Assembly: GCA_013202445.1 (NCBI GenBank)
Contig: JABMRW010000073.1
Location: 1-12,095, forward strand
DNA: 12,095 nucleotides
Source: Deltaproteobacteria bacterium
Lineage (GTDB): Bacteria; Chloroflexota; Dehalococcoidia; Dehalococcoidales; BS750m-G39
Direction: 5' to 3'
Every line of letters starts with the position of its first letter. Position 1 is the stretch's first letter. Below the pieces are notes generated by a model. The model saw only the letters and a program-made list of their open reading frames with translations, was not told the origin of the DNA and ran no database searches. Position numbers and translations under genes: made by a program. Below are positions 1 to 7,776 of the stretch, one piece after another.

Positions 1-65
1 GGGATTCGAACCCACGACCCGCTGCTTAGAAGGCAGCCGCTCTATCCAGCCTGAGCTACAGGGAC
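1..65 (-). tRNA. tRNA-Arg (anticodon TCT), 3' end cut by the window edge
   Basis: The reverse strand reads as a tRNA: a 7-nt acceptor strand GTCCCTG starts at 65, then T8-A9 and the D-stem GCTC. The anticodon stem GCTGC/GCAGC encloses the loop CTTCTAA, so the anticodon is TCT, which decodes AGA (Arg). The T-loop TTCGAAT follows GTGGG. The window starts inside the 3' side of the T-stem, so the last T-stem bases, the 3' acceptor strand and any encoded CCA are missing. A promoter-like pair sits just upstream. Confidence 0.95.
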
Positions 66-82
66 ATTTCTTCTACCACTCA

Positions 83-112
83 AATGTAGCACGGGGCACA
101 ATCATAGGTCAA
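83..112 (-). promoter_or_regulatory. Promoter of tRNA-Arg
   Basis: On the minus strand, TTGACC (112-107) is followed after 18 nt by TACATT (88-83), which is preceded by TGC (an extended -10). The predicted transcript starts near 76, about 11 nt before the tRNA 5' end at 65. This fits a sigma-70-type tRNA promoter. The upstream membrane-protein gene is on the same strand with no terminator visible between them, so read-through could also contribute. Confidence 0.55.
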
Positions 113-127
113 GACAACAACTACTGG

Positions 128-676
128 TTAGTCCTTCTCTGAGGTTTTCCACAAGCCATATACAGCCAGGGCGCACAGCCCAATGCCGGCAATTACCGCC
201 CCCACCCAGCCGAGCAGGGAAAGACAGGTCACAATTATACCGGCAATGAGCACCCCGATAAAGATAGATAACATGGCATGCTTGAATTTCAAGCCGAACA
301 GGACCGCCGCCAGTGAACCTATCCAGGCACCGGTGACGGGTAGGGGAATGGCCACAAACAACGCCAGGCCAATTCGTTCATACCTCTCGATAATACCTCC
401 CCGCTTCCGGGTATATGCAAAAAGCCACCGGAAAAAGCGGTCAAAAATGCTCACCCGGCTCAAAAATTTTACAATGGCATTAAGGAACAATAGAATAAGC
501 GGCACCGGTATCAGATTGCCAATGATTGCCAGCAAAAAAGCATAATACCAGTGAAGATGGAACAGATTTATGGCTACCGGTATGGCTCCGCGCAGCTCCA
601 AAATAGGCAGCGCCGAGATAATAAGCACCACCAGTTCTTTAGAAAAACCCAGGCTGAGCAGCTCTTCAGGGGACAT
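128..676 (-). CDS. Small multi-drug export / COG2426 family integral membrane protein
   Basis: This 182-aa, very hydrophobic protein has about five predicted membrane segments. The N-terminal region carries ELRGAIPVA (about residues 27-35), the hallmark of the Sm_multidrug_ex family (Pfam PF06695, COG2426). A second conserved loop, PLPVTGAWIGS, lies near residues 112-122. A basic stretch (YTRKRGG, near residue 90) probably forms a cytoplasmic loop. The family's 'export' name comes from limited work on a Bacillus homologue; substrate and physiological role are not established, so transport is only a family-level guess. The start ATG at 676 is preceded by a weak GAAGGG ribosome site. The gene is divergent from dxs and lies 62 nt upstream of tRNA-Arg on the same strand. 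Length and composition look normal, with no sign of truncation. Confidence 0.85.
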   Translation of the reverse strand: MSPEELLSLGFSKELVVLIISALPILELRGAIPVAINLFHLHWYYAFLLAIIGNLIPVPLILLFLNAIVKFLSRVSIFDRFFRWLFAYTRKRGGIIERYERIGLALFVAIPLPVTGAWIGSLAAVLFGLKFKHAMLSIFIGVLIAGIIVTCLSLLGWVGAVIAGIGLCALAVYGLWKTSEKD

Positions 677-716
677 AATTGCCCTTCACCGTCATTTTCT
701 GATAATCCTTTCCGGT

Positions 717-746
717 AATGTAACAAATAAACAAGGCCAGCGTCAA
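717..746 (-). promoter_or_regulatory. Candidate promoter of the COG2426 membrane protein gene
   Basis: On the minus strand, TTGACG (746-741) is followed after 18 nt by TACATT (722-717). The predicted start near 710 would give a leader of about 34 nt before the ATG at 676. The -35/-10 pair is nearly identical to that of the tRNA-Arg promoter (TTGACC-18-TACATT), which supports it. It is inferred from consensus matching only. Confidence 0.4.
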
Positions 747-769
747 ACTCAAGGGTTAATCAACGATAA

Positions 770-798
770 TTGCTAAAAATTAGCCAAAATGCTAGTAT
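770..798 (+). promoter_or_regulatory. Candidate promoter of dxs
   Basis: TTGCTA (770-775) is separated by 17 nt from TAGTAT (793-798), which is preceded by TGC as an extended -10. The start would fall near 805, leaving a leader of only 18 to 33 nt, too short for a riboswitch. A small hairpin, GCTAA-AAA-TTAGC (772-784), overlaps the -35 region. This is a consensus match only. Confidence 0.4.
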
Positions 799-837
799 GA
801 AGTCAGCGTCCTCATTTCTCTGATGAGCAGTTCGGTA

Positions 838-2706
838 ATGCCGAGGCTATTAGACAAAATAGATAATCCCGCCGATTTAAAAGGGCTGCCAAAACAGGAG
901 CTGGGACAACTGGCCGCCGAAATCAGGCAGGAGCTGGTGACTACAGTAAGCGCCAACGGAGGTCATCTGGCTTCTAACCTCGGCGTAGTTGAGCTTACCA
1001 TAGCTTTACATCGGGTATTTGATAGCCCGCGGGATAAGATTATCTGGGATGTGGGACACCAAAGCTATGTCCACAAGTTGCTCACCGGCAGAAGGCAGCG
1101 TTTCACCTCTCTCCGCCAGTACGGCGGCCTGTCCGGCTTTACCTCCCGCAGTGAGAGTGAACACGACCCCTTTGGCGCCGGTCATGCCAGCACCTCGATT
1201 TCAGCCGCCCTGGGTATAGCTATCGCCCGCGACCTTGCCGGCGATGACTACCACGTAGTTGCCGTCATCGGTGACGGGGCGATAACCGGCGGAATGGCTT
1301 TCGAAGCAATAAACCAGGTGGGGCATCTGGGCTCCAGGATTTGCGTTGTCTTGAACGACAACGGCATGTCGATTTCACCTACTGTCGGGGGTCTAGCCAA
1401 GCTGTTGGACAGGGTGCGGTTTGACTACCGCTATCAGTGGGCGGAAAAAAAAGGCGAACGGCTAATAGACGCTCTCCCCCTGGGTAAAAAGCTGGTGCAA
1501 TTCGGCCGGTGGCTCCGCAGGGGATTCAAGGGACTGATTATGCCCAGCGTGCTCTGGGAAGAACTCGGCCTCACCTATATAGGCCCCATCGACGGACACG
1601 ATATTGATGCCCTGGAGACGGCCCTCGCCCAAGCACGGGGCTACTCCAAGCCAACCTTCGTTCATATTATCACCACCAAGGGTAAAGGCTACCAGCCGGC
1701 GGAGGGTGACGCCGTTTACTTCCACGGCGTAGCCGCCGAAAATTCAAGCTCCGGGACGATACCAAGCTACAGCGAGGTATTCGCCCAGACCGTACTCCGC
1801 CTGGCCCGGGAAAATCCTAAACTGGTGGCGATTACCCCGGCCATGCCCGAAGGGAACTGCCTCAGCGTAGTCGAGGCGGAGTTCCCCCAGCGCGTCTTTG
1901 ACGTGGGCATCTGCGAGCAGCACGCCGTTACCTTCGCCGCCGGGCTGGCGACCCAGGGCTTCAAACCCATCGTGGCTATATACTCCACTTTCCTGCAGCG
2001 CGCCTTCGACCAGCTCATCCACGATGTCTGCCTCCAGGACCTGCCCGTCACCTTTGCCATTGACCGCAGCGGCATTGTCGGTGATGACGGCAAGACCCAC
2101 CAGGGAACCTTTGACATCTCCTATCTAATGCTAATACCCAATCTGATAATAGCCGCGCCCAAGGACGAGAACGAGCTTCAGCACCTGCTCTATACGGCGG
2201 TGCAATCAAAGCACCCCATGGCCATACGGTACCCCCGGGGCTCCGGGGTGGGGGTAGAACTGGATAAGAAACTGCGCCAGATTCCCATAGGTAAAGGGGA
2301 AATATTAAGAAAAGGCAAAGACGCCGCCATATTAGCCATAGGCGCCACGGTAGCCCCGGCTCTTGAGGCCGCCCAGAATCTGGCTGAAAAGGGCATTGAG
2401 GCCACCGTGGTTAACACCCGCTTTGCCAAGCCGCTGGACGCCGAGCTCATAAAAGGGCTGGTCGGCGGTATTAAGCGCCTGGTAACCGTCGAGGAAAATG
2501 CTCTCAGCGGCGGCTTCGGCAATAGCGTCATCGACCTGCTTCAGCAATCGGGCATCAGCGATATTCATGTAAAGGTCATCGCCATCCCCGACGAATTTGT
2601 GGAGCATGGCAGTCAGGCCCGGCTCCGGGCTAACTATGGCCTTGATGCCGAAGGCATCGCCCGGCAGGTTCTGGAACTATTTCCCAAACGCCGGTTAAGG
2701 AGATAA
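838..2706 (+). CDS. dxs: 1-deoxy-D-xylulose-5-phosphate synthase
   Basis: Dxs condenses pyruvate and glyceraldehyde 3-phosphate to 1-deoxy-D-xylulose 5-phosphate, the first step of the MEP isoprenoid pathway; it is cytosolic and uses thiamine diphosphate and Mg2+. Numbered from the ATG at 838, the 622-aa protein has the GGHLASNLG motif with its conserved His near 43, the ThDP/Mg motif GDGAITGG (145-152) ending in NDN (173-175), and the pyrimidine-domain motif ICEQHAVTFAAG with the catalytic Glu near 360. It also has STFLQRAFDQ, DRSGIVG..GKTHQG and a C-terminal transketolase domain, giving the full family length. An ATG at 823 would add five residues. I prefer 838 because MPRLLDKIDNPADLK matches the usual family N-terminus; neither start has a strong ribosome site. 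The gene appears monocistronic, with a promoter upstream and a terminator at 2737. Confidence 0.97.
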   Translation: MPRLLDKIDNPADLKGLPKQELGQLAAEIRQELVTTVSANGGHLASNLGVVELTIALHRVFDSPRDKIIWDVGHQSYVHKLLTGRRQRFTSLRQYGGLSGFTSRSESEHDPFGAGHASTSISAALGIAIARDLAGDDYHVVAVIGDGAITGGMAFEAINQVGHLGSRICVVLNDNGMSISPTVGGLAKLLDRVRFDYRYQWAEKKGERLIDALPLGKKLVQFGRWLRRGFKGLIMPSVLWEELGLTYIGPIDGHDIDALETALAQARGYSKPTFVHIITTKGKGYQPAEGDAVYFHGVAAENSSSGTIPSYSEVFAQTVLRLARENPKLVAITPAMPEGNCLSVVEAEFPQRVFDVGICEQHAVTFAAGLATQGFKPIVAIYSTFLQRAFDQLIHDVCLQDLPVTFAIDRSGIVGDDGKTHQGTFDISYLMLIPNLIIAAPKDENELQHLLYTAVQSKHPMAIRYPRGSGVGVELDKKLRQIPIGKGEILRKGKDAAILAIGATVAPALEAAQNLAEKGIEATVVNTRFAKPLDAELIKGLVGGIKRLVTVEENALSGGFGNSVIDLLQQSGISDIHVKVIAIPDEFVEHGSQARLRANYGLDAEGIARQVLELFPKRRLRR

Positions 2707-2710
2707 GGCT

Positions 2711-2739
2711 TTGCATATAAGTGAAAGCCTGGCTAGAAT
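2711..2739 (+). promoter_or_regulatory. Candidate promoter of the pgk-hflX operon
   Basis: TTGCAT (2711-2716) lies 17 nt before TAGAAT (2734-2739), a 5/6 match to the -10 consensus. Initiation near 2746 falls at the end of the 5' arm of the dxs terminator hairpin, so a new transcript would lack that arm and could not form the terminator. The -35 match is weak (3/6), so this is tentative. Confidence 0.35.
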
Positions 2740-2776
2740 ATCAGGTGCCAGCTTAAACACCTGATATTTTCTTTTC
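2737..2776 (+). terminator. Rho-independent terminator after dxs
   Basis: AATATCAGGTG (2737-2747) and CACCTGATATT (2758-2768) form a perfect 11-bp stem around a 10-nt loop. The stem can extend by a G-T and an A-T pair. It is followed by a T-rich tract (2767-2776, TTTTCTTTTC). It lies 30 nt after the dxs stop and separates dxs from the pgk operon. Confidence 0.8.
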
Positions 2777-2799
2777 TAAGCCCTGAAGAGGAAGGAAGG

Positions 2800-3993
2800 A
2801 TGAATAAATTGACAATCAGGGACATAGAGGTTGGTAACAAGAGGGTACTGGTAAGGGTTGACTTCAATGTTCCCCTGGATGCCAAGACGGGCGTCATTAC
2901 CGATGACAGCCGTATCCGGGCCACGCTGCCCACCATCAAATACCTTACCGACCGGAAGGCCAGGGTTATCCTGTGCTCTCACCTGGGCCGACCTAAAGGG
3001 AAGGTGGTCAAGCAGCTGCGCCTGACCGTCGTCGCCCGACGCCTGTCACGGATTTTAGGGCATACGGTGAAAGTGGCTAATGACGGCATCGGCCCCGAAG
3101 TAGACAAAGCGGTGGAGGCATTGAAGGCGGGGCAGGTTTTACTCCTGGAGAATATCCGCTTTCACCCTGAAGAGGAAGCCAACGACGCTGCCTTTGCTCA
3201 AAGACTAGCCCGCTTAGCCGATATCTACGTAAACGATGCCTTCGGCGCCTGCCACCGGGCGCATGCCTCGATAGTAGGCGTTGCCCGTTACCTGCCGGCG
3301 GTGGCTGGTTTGCTGGTGGAGAAGGAAACCAAAGTCCTGGAAGGTCTTCTGGCCAACCCCCACCACCCCTTCGCCGAGCTTTCCGGCGGCGCCAAGGTCA
3401 GCGATAAGATAGGCGTTCTGGAAAACACCATGGACAAGGTGGACTCTATACTTATCGGTGGCAGTATGGCGGCTACCTTCCTGAAGGCTCAAGACTATGA
3501 AGTGGGCTTATCCCTGGTGGAGGATGACAGGCTGGATTTCGCCACCGGGCTGATGAAGGATGCGGCTCAGCGGGGGGTTTACCTGCTGCTTCCGGTTGAC
3601 GTGGTTATCGCCGATAGGCTCAGCGCCGAGGCTGAGGTTAAGACGGTATCAATAGAAAATATACCGGCGGACTGGAGAATTGTCGATATCGGCCCCAAGA
3701 CCATCAAGAATTTCTCTGAGGAATTACGGAAATGCCAAACAATATTCTGGAACGGGCCCATGGGCGTGTATGAGATAGCCCGGTTTGCTAAAGGGACGCA
3801 GGCCATGGCTAGACTTCTGGCCGACCTTAGGGCTACTATAATTATCGGAGGCGGCTCTACGGCTGAGGTAGTAACGGCGATGGAACTAGCGGACAAGATG
3901 ACCTTTGTCTCTACCGGGGGCGGGGCTTCGCTCCGGTTCCTGGGCGGTGAAAAATTACCCGGAATTGCGGTACTGCTCGATAGGGAGGGCTGA
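2800..3993 (+). CDS. pgk: Phosphoglycerate kinase
   Basis: Pgk interconverts 1,3-bisphosphoglycerate + ADP and 3-phosphoglycerate + ATP in glycolysis and gluconeogenesis. The 397-aa length is typical. The N-domain substrate motifs are RVLVRVDFNVP (15-25), SHLGRPKG (60-67), ENIRFHPEE (117-125) and NDAFGACHRAHAS (145-157). The hinge and nucleotide domain contain SGGAKVSDK (195-203), IGGSMAATFLKA (219-230), NGPMGVYE (318-325) and STGGGASLRFL (371-381). The nucleotide loop reads GGGST (350-354), where the family usually has GGGD followed by S or T; see the findings. The ATG at 2800 has a strong ribosome site, AGAGG, 8 nt upstream. It is the first gene of a seven-gene operon, and apgM begins 5 nt after its stop. 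Confidence 0.97.
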   Translation: MNKLTIRDIEVGNKRVLVRVDFNVPLDAKTGVITDDSRIRATLPTIKYLTDRKARVILCSHLGRPKGKVVKQLRLTVVARRLSRILGHTVKVANDGIGPEVDKAVEALKAGQVLLLENIRFHPEEEANDAAFAQRLARLADIYVNDAFGACHRAHASIVGVARYLPAVAGLLVEKETKVLEGLLANPHHPFAELSGGAKVSDKIGVLENTMDKVDSILIGGSMAATFLKAQDYEVGLSLVEDDRLDFATGLMKDAAQRGVYLLLPVDVVIADRLSAEAEVKTVSIENIPADWRIVDIGPKTIKNFSEELRKCQTIFWNGPMGVYEIARFAKGTQAMARLLADLRATIIIGGGSTAEVVTAMELADKMTFVSTGGGASLRFLGGEKLPGIAVLLDREG

Positions 3994-4001
3994 TTACAGT
4001 G
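3982..4001 (+). promoter_or_regulatory. Ribosome binding site and GTG start of apgM, inside the end of pgk
   Basis: AGGGAGG (3982-3988) sits 10 nt before a GTG start at 3999 and overlaps the last pgk codons. No ATG or TTG lies nearby in that frame, so this site decides the start. It implies translational coupling of apgM to pgk. Confidence 0.65.
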
Positions 4002-5210
4002 GATAATTTAGAGCTAATAAAGCAAATCTCTATTACCTCTCCCAGCAAAATCGTGCTGCTGGTTATAGACGGCCTGGGCGGACTGCCCCACCCCAAGACA
4101 GGCAAGACCGAGCTGGAGATGGCCAATACTCCCAACCTGGACAAGCTGGCGGCTAAAGGTATCTGCGGCCTTATCGACCCGGTGGGCCCGGGGATAACCC
4201 CCGGCAGCACCCCGGGGCACCTGGCTCTGTTTGGCTATGACCCGATCGAATACAATCGAAAGATTGGCCGGGGGGTGGTGGAGGCACTGGGCATAGACTT
4301 TGACCTGAAGCCGGCAGATATAGCCGCCCGTGGCAACTTCTGCACTATTGATAAGGCGGGACTGGTCACCGACCGCCGTGCCGGGCGCATCTCCACGGAA
4401 AAATGCACCGAGCTGTGCAAGCTGCTCAATGAAATAAAGATAGAAGGGGTTAAGCTCTTCGTGCGCCCGGTCAGGGAGCACCGCTTTGCCGTGGTCTTCC
4501 GGGGGGAGGAGCTGTCCCCCGAAGTCAGTGATTCCGACCCCCAGCAGACGGGGGTGGCGCCCAAAGCGGTTAAAGCCCTGAACCCGCAGGCTGATATGAC
4601 GGCTAATATCGCCAATGAATTTATCGCTCAAGCCAGAGCAATCCTGGCCAAGCACCATCCGGCCAACATGGTGCTGCTTCGCGGCTTCTCCCGGAAACCG
4701 AACCTCCCCACCATGGGCGAGGTCTATAAATTAAAGCCGGCTGCCATCGCCGCCTACCCTATGTACCGCGGGCTGGCCAAGCTGGTCGGGATGCAGTTGC
4801 TCAAGACCGGGCCGGCTATAACCGGTGAATTTGATGCCCTGAAACAAAACTATGCCGATTATGACTTCTTCTTCCTGCATATAAAGGGGGCTGATTCCGC
4901 CGGTGAGGACGGCGATTTTGACCGTAAGGTCAAGACTATAGAAGAAATTGATAAGGCTCTACCCGCACTGACCGGCCTCGAACCCGATGTCATCGTAGTT
5001 ACCAGCGACCACTCCACGCCGGCACTGCTTAAAGGACACAGCTGGCATCCGGTGCCGGTACTGCTCTATTCTAAGTGGTGCCGCGCCGACAGGGTAGGGG
5101 AATTCTCCGAAACGGCCTGTATTCTGGGTGGGCTGGGCAGGTTATCGGCGACACAGGTTATGCCTCTGGCCATGGCTAACGCACTAAAGCTGGCTAAATT
5201 CGGGGCTTAG
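3999..5210 (+). CDS. apgM: 2,3-bisphosphoglycerate-independent phosphoglycerate mutase, archaeal (ApgM) type
   Basis: ApgM interconverts 3- and 2-phosphoglycerate without a 2,3-bisphosphoglycerate cofactor. The 403-aa protein belongs to the alkaline phosphatase superfamily. Visible motifs are the metal-binding LLVIDGLGG (20-28), the nucleophile loop ITPGSTPGHLALFGYDP (66-82, probable phospho-Ser at 70), HIKGADSAGEDGDF near 294-307, and the second metal site TSDHSTP followed by GHSWHPVP. It begins with GTG, with AGGGAGG upstream. The loop reads PGSTPGH where, from memory, archaeal ApgM usually has PGSDxAH; bacterial members often vary here. Some relatives in this family have been proposed as homoserine kinases on gene-neighbourhood grounds. 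The position between pgk and tpiA argues strongly for the mutase role here. The gap to tpiA is 9 nt. Confidence 0.9.
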   Translation: MDNLELIKQISITSPSKIVLLVIDGLGGLPHPKTGKTELEMANTPNLDKLAAKGICGLIDPVGPGITPGSTPGHLALFGYDPIEYNRKIGRGVVEALGIDFDLKPADIAARGNFCTIDKAGLVTDRRAGRISTEKCTELCKLLNEIKIEGVKLFVRPVREHRFAVVFRGEELSPEVSDSDPQQTGVAPKAVKALNPQADMTANIANEFIAQARAILAKHHPANMVLLRGFSRKPNLPTMGEVYKLKPAAIAAYPMYRGLAKLVGMQLLKTGPAITGEFDALKQNYADYDFFFLHIKGADSAGEDGDFDRKVKTIEEIDKALPALTGLEPDVIVVTSDHSTPALLKGHSWHPVPVLLYSKWCRADRVGEFSETACILGGLGRLSATQVMPLAMANALKLAKFGA

Positions 5211-5219
5211 GGGGTTGAA

Positions 5220-5984
5220 ATGCGCATCCCGATGATTGCGGGTAACTGGAAAATGAACACCACGTCAGCTGAAGCCGTGGCGCTGGTCAAAGAGATGCGC
5301 CCGGAATTAGACCAGATAGACAACGTGGATAAGGTAATATGCCCGCCCTTTGTCTCTCTGGCCGCGGTCAAGGAGCTGCTTAAGGGAAGCTCTATAAAGC
5401 TGGGGGCGCAGAATCTTTATTTTGAGGAAAAAGGGGCTTACACTGGGGAGATTTCGCCGCTGATGCTGGCCGAACTCTGCCAGCTGGTTATTATCGGGCA
5501 CTCCGAGCGCAGGCAGTATTTTAACGAGACCGTAGAGACGGCAGATAAAAAGGTCAAAGCGGCGCTCAAAGCCGGGCTCAAGCCCATTCTATGCGTCGGG
5601 GAAACCCTTAAAGAAAACGAGGCGGGAAAGACCGAAGAGGTCTTAACCCGTCAGCTAAGCTCACCTTCAGCCCGAAGTTACTATCTCAGTGGCCTTACTC
5701 TAGCCTACGAGCCCATCTGGGCTATCGGCACCGGCCGGGCGGCCAGCGGTGAGCAGGCCAACCAGACCATCGGCTTTATCCGCCGGCATATCACCCGGCA
5801 ATGCGGCCGGGAAATTGCCCAGTCGGTGCGCATTCTCTACGGGGGCAGCGTCACTGCCGCTAATATCGCCGAGTTCATAAACCAGCCGGAGATAGACGGC
5901 GCCCTGGTCGGTGGAGCCAGCCTTAAGGCAAACGAATTTTTGAGCATAGTCAAGCAAACCTCAAGCTTTAAGCGGGGAAAATGA
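5220..5984 (+). CDS. tpiA: Triose-phosphate isomerase
   Basis: TpiA interconverts dihydroxyacetone phosphate and glyceraldehyde 3-phosphate. The 254-aa protein is a complete TIM barrel. The active site is intact: Asn9 and Lys11 in AGNWKMN, His94 in IIGHSERR, catalytic Glu164 in AYEPIWAIGTG, and the phosphate-binding ILYGGSV and GALVGGASL motifs near the C-terminus. The protein is highly likely to be active. It lies 9 nt after apgM, with GGGGG as a modest ribosome site. Its stop overlaps the miaA start in an ATGA (5981-5984), so the two are probably translationally coupled. Its product feeds both the gluconeogenic steps and Dxs. Confidence 0.97.
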   Translation: MRIPMIAGNWKMNTTSAEAVALVKEMRPELDQIDNVDKVICPPFVSLAAVKELLKGSSIKLGAQNLYFEEKGAYTGEISPLMLAELCQLVIIGHSERRQYFNETVETADKKVKAALKAGLKPILCVGETLKENEAGKTEEVLTRQLSSPSARSYYLSGLTLAYEPIWAIGTGRAASGEQANQTIGFIRRHITRQCGREIAQSVRILYGGSVTAANIAEFINQPEIDGALVGGASLKANEFLSIVKQTSSFKRGK

Positions 5985-6904
5985 ACCGTCTACTGGCGGT
6001 AGTTGGCCCCACTGGCGTGGGCAAGAGCCGGCTGGCCCTCCGCCTGGCTCAAGCCCTTGACGGGGAGATAGTCAGCGCCGATAGCCGGCAGGTCTACCGC
6101 TATATGGATATCGGCACGGCCAAACCCACCCCGCAGGAGCAGGCATTAGTCCCCCACCACCTCATTGATATCGTCAACCCCGATGAAGACTTCAGCCTGG
6201 CACAGTACCAGCAGCTTGCCTACAAAGCCATTGCAGACATAAGTGAGCGCCAAAAGCTGGCGCTTCTGGTCGGCGGCAGCGGGCTGTACGTCTGGTCGGT
6301 ACTGGATGGCATGAGTATACCCACCGTAGCCCCCGACCCGGAATTCAGGCGTAGTCTGGAGGAGAAGGCAGCCGGCGGTGGCAAGGACGAGCTTTATCAG
6401 GAACTGGCCCGCCTGGACCCGGTGGCGGCGCAGAGGATTGACCCCCGTAATGTGCGCCGTACCATAAGGGCTCTTGAGGTGCACCGCAATGCCGAGGCAC
6501 CCATTTCCCGGTTGCAGGGCAAGGCGGCGCCATCGTTCCAGACCCTTATCATCGGCCTGACCGCCGAAAGGCAAGAGCTATACCGCCTCATTGACTTAAG
6601 AGTGGACGAGATGATAAAGCGGGGCCTGGTGGATGAAGTAAAGCAGTTATTAGACAGGGGATATGAGGCCAGTCTGCCGGCCATGTCCGGCATCGGCTAC
6701 AAGCAGATTACTATGTTCCTCAAGGGTGAGTTGCCACTGGCGGATGCCGTCCAGCAGACCAAGTTTGAGACCCACCGGCTTGTCCGCCATCAGTATAGCT
6801 GGTTTAGGCTAAAAGATGATAGAATAGGGTGGTTTGATATACAGCGGGATAAAGAGGCAAAAATCTTAAACCGGCTTAATAAGACATATCAGGAGCAAGC
6901 ATGA
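5981..6904 (+). CDS. miaA: tRNA dimethylallyltransferase
   Basis: MiaA transfers a dimethylallyl group from DMAPP to N6 of A37 in tRNAs that read codons starting with U, which stabilises codon-anticodon pairing. The 307-aa protein has the P-loop GPTGVGKS (9-16), SADSRQVYRYMDIGTAKPT (32-50) with the conserved Asp34, LVGGSGLY (96-103), NVRRTIRALEVHR in the middle, and the C-terminal SGIGYKQ and THRLVRHQYSWFR tRNA-binding segments. Residue 100 is Ser where E. coli MiaA has Thr101, a conservative change. The start overlaps the tpiA stop and the stop overlaps the dapF start, both as ATGA. Its DMAPP substrate comes from the pathway begun by the neighbouring Dxs. Confidence 0.97.
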   Translation: MNRLLAVVGPTGVGKSRLALRLAQALDGEIVSADSRQVYRYMDIGTAKPTPQEQALVPHHLIDIVNPDEDFSLAQYQQLAYKAIADISERQKLALLVGGSGLYVWSVLDGMSIPTVAPDPEFRRSLEEKAAGGGKDELYQELARLDPVAAQRIDPRNVRRTIRALEVHRNAEAPISRLQGKAAPSFQTLIIGLTAERQELYRLIDLRVDEMIKRGLVDEVKQLLDRGYEASLPAMSGIGYKQITMFLKGELPLADAVQQTKFETHRLVRHQYSWFRLKDDRIGWFDIQRDKEAKILNRLNKTYQEQA

Positions 6905-7776
6905 AGTTCACCAAGCTACAGGGTTCCGGAAACGATTTTGTGCTTTTGGAGGCTGGTGAATCCCTGCGTGACTGGTCACAGCTGGCGATAGCTATGTGCG
7001 ACCGTCACTTCGGCATTGGCGCCGACGGGCTGTTGCTTGTTTTACCTTCAAAAATGGCCGACTTCAAAATGCGGATGATCGACCCGGACGGCTCTGAGGC
7101 CGAAACCTGCGGCAACGGCTTAAGATGCCTGGTTAAATATGTGCTGGAGAAGGGGCTGATTAAGAAAACAACCCGTAAGGTGACGGTTGAAACAATCGCC
7201 GGCGTCAGAAAGGCGGAGGCTGAGGGAAAAGAGAGGGGGGTGGCCAACATTAAGGTCAGTATGGGAGAGCCCAAGTTCGGCACCGGCGATATCCCGGTGG
7301 TAATAGAGCCGGGCGGGGAATTAGTTGACATAAAGCAGTTGCTGGGCTACCCTTTGACTATAGCCAATACCAACCTGCTCTTAAACCTGGTATCGATGGG
7401 CAACCCGCACGCCGTTTATTTCTGGCAACACCCGGTATCCGAGTTCCCGTTATCCAGGCTGGGGCCAAAGGTGGAAAACCTGCCAATATTTCCTAACCGG
7501 GTAAATTTCGAGGTCGCCAGGGTGATGAGCCGCAGGGAGATAGAAGCCCGGGTCTGGGAGCGGGGGGCGGGGGAGACTCTGGCCTGCGGCAGCGGCGCCT
7601 GTGCCATAGCGGTAGCGGCTCATCTATACGGCTACATAGATAATAAAGTTGACATAAAATTACCGGGAGGCGTACTGGGTGTGGAGTGGGATGGGGCAGG
7701 GGAGGTATTCCTCAGCGGTCCGGCTGAAATAGTATTTAATGGAGAATGGCCAGATGAAAATGTCGAGACGTGTTGA
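6901..7776 (+). CDS. dapF: Diaminopimelate epimerase
   Basis: DapF converts LL-diaminopimelate to meso-diaminopimelate, the direct precursor of lysine and, where present, of peptidoglycan cross-links. It is a cofactor-free enzyme using two cysteines. Both are present: Cys70 in AETCGNGLRC and Cys229 in LACGSGACA. The N-terminus FTKLQGSGNDFV and the FGIGADG motif (37-43) are typical, and 291 aa is the normal size. Translation is coupled to miaA by an ATGA overlap, and the 3' end overlaps dapL by 23 nt. The adjacent dapL makes its substrate. The leader is too short for a lysine riboswitch, so any control would act on the whole operon. Confidence 0.97.
   Translation: MKFTKLQGSGNDFVLLEAGESLRDWSQLAIAMCDRHFGIGADGLLLVLPSKMADFKMRMIDPDGSEAETCGNGLRCLVKYVLEKGLIKKTTRKVTVETIAGVRKAEAEGKERGVANIKVSMGEPKFGTGDIPVVIEPGGELVDIKQLLGYPLTIANTNLLLNLVSMGNPHAVYFWQHPVSEFPLSRLGPKVENLPIFPNRVNFEVARVMSRREIEARVWERGAGETLACGSGACAIAVAAHLYGYIDNKVDIKLPGGVLGVEWDGAGEVFLSGPAEIVFNGEWPDENVETC

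Noticed and set aside
183..776. Plus-strand open frames opposite the left membrane protein
   Set aside because: The minus-strand COG2426 protein has membrane segments and the ELRGAIP motif; the plus-strand frames are its shadows.
677..837. Riboswitch upstream of dxs
   Set aside because: The predicted leader is at most about 33 nt and only a small 5-bp hairpin is present, overlapping the -35 region.
4014..4658. A 214-aa open frame on the minus strand
   Set aside because: It lies wholly inside apgM, whose motifs and coupling are clear; the antisense product has no recognisable motif and no ribosome site.
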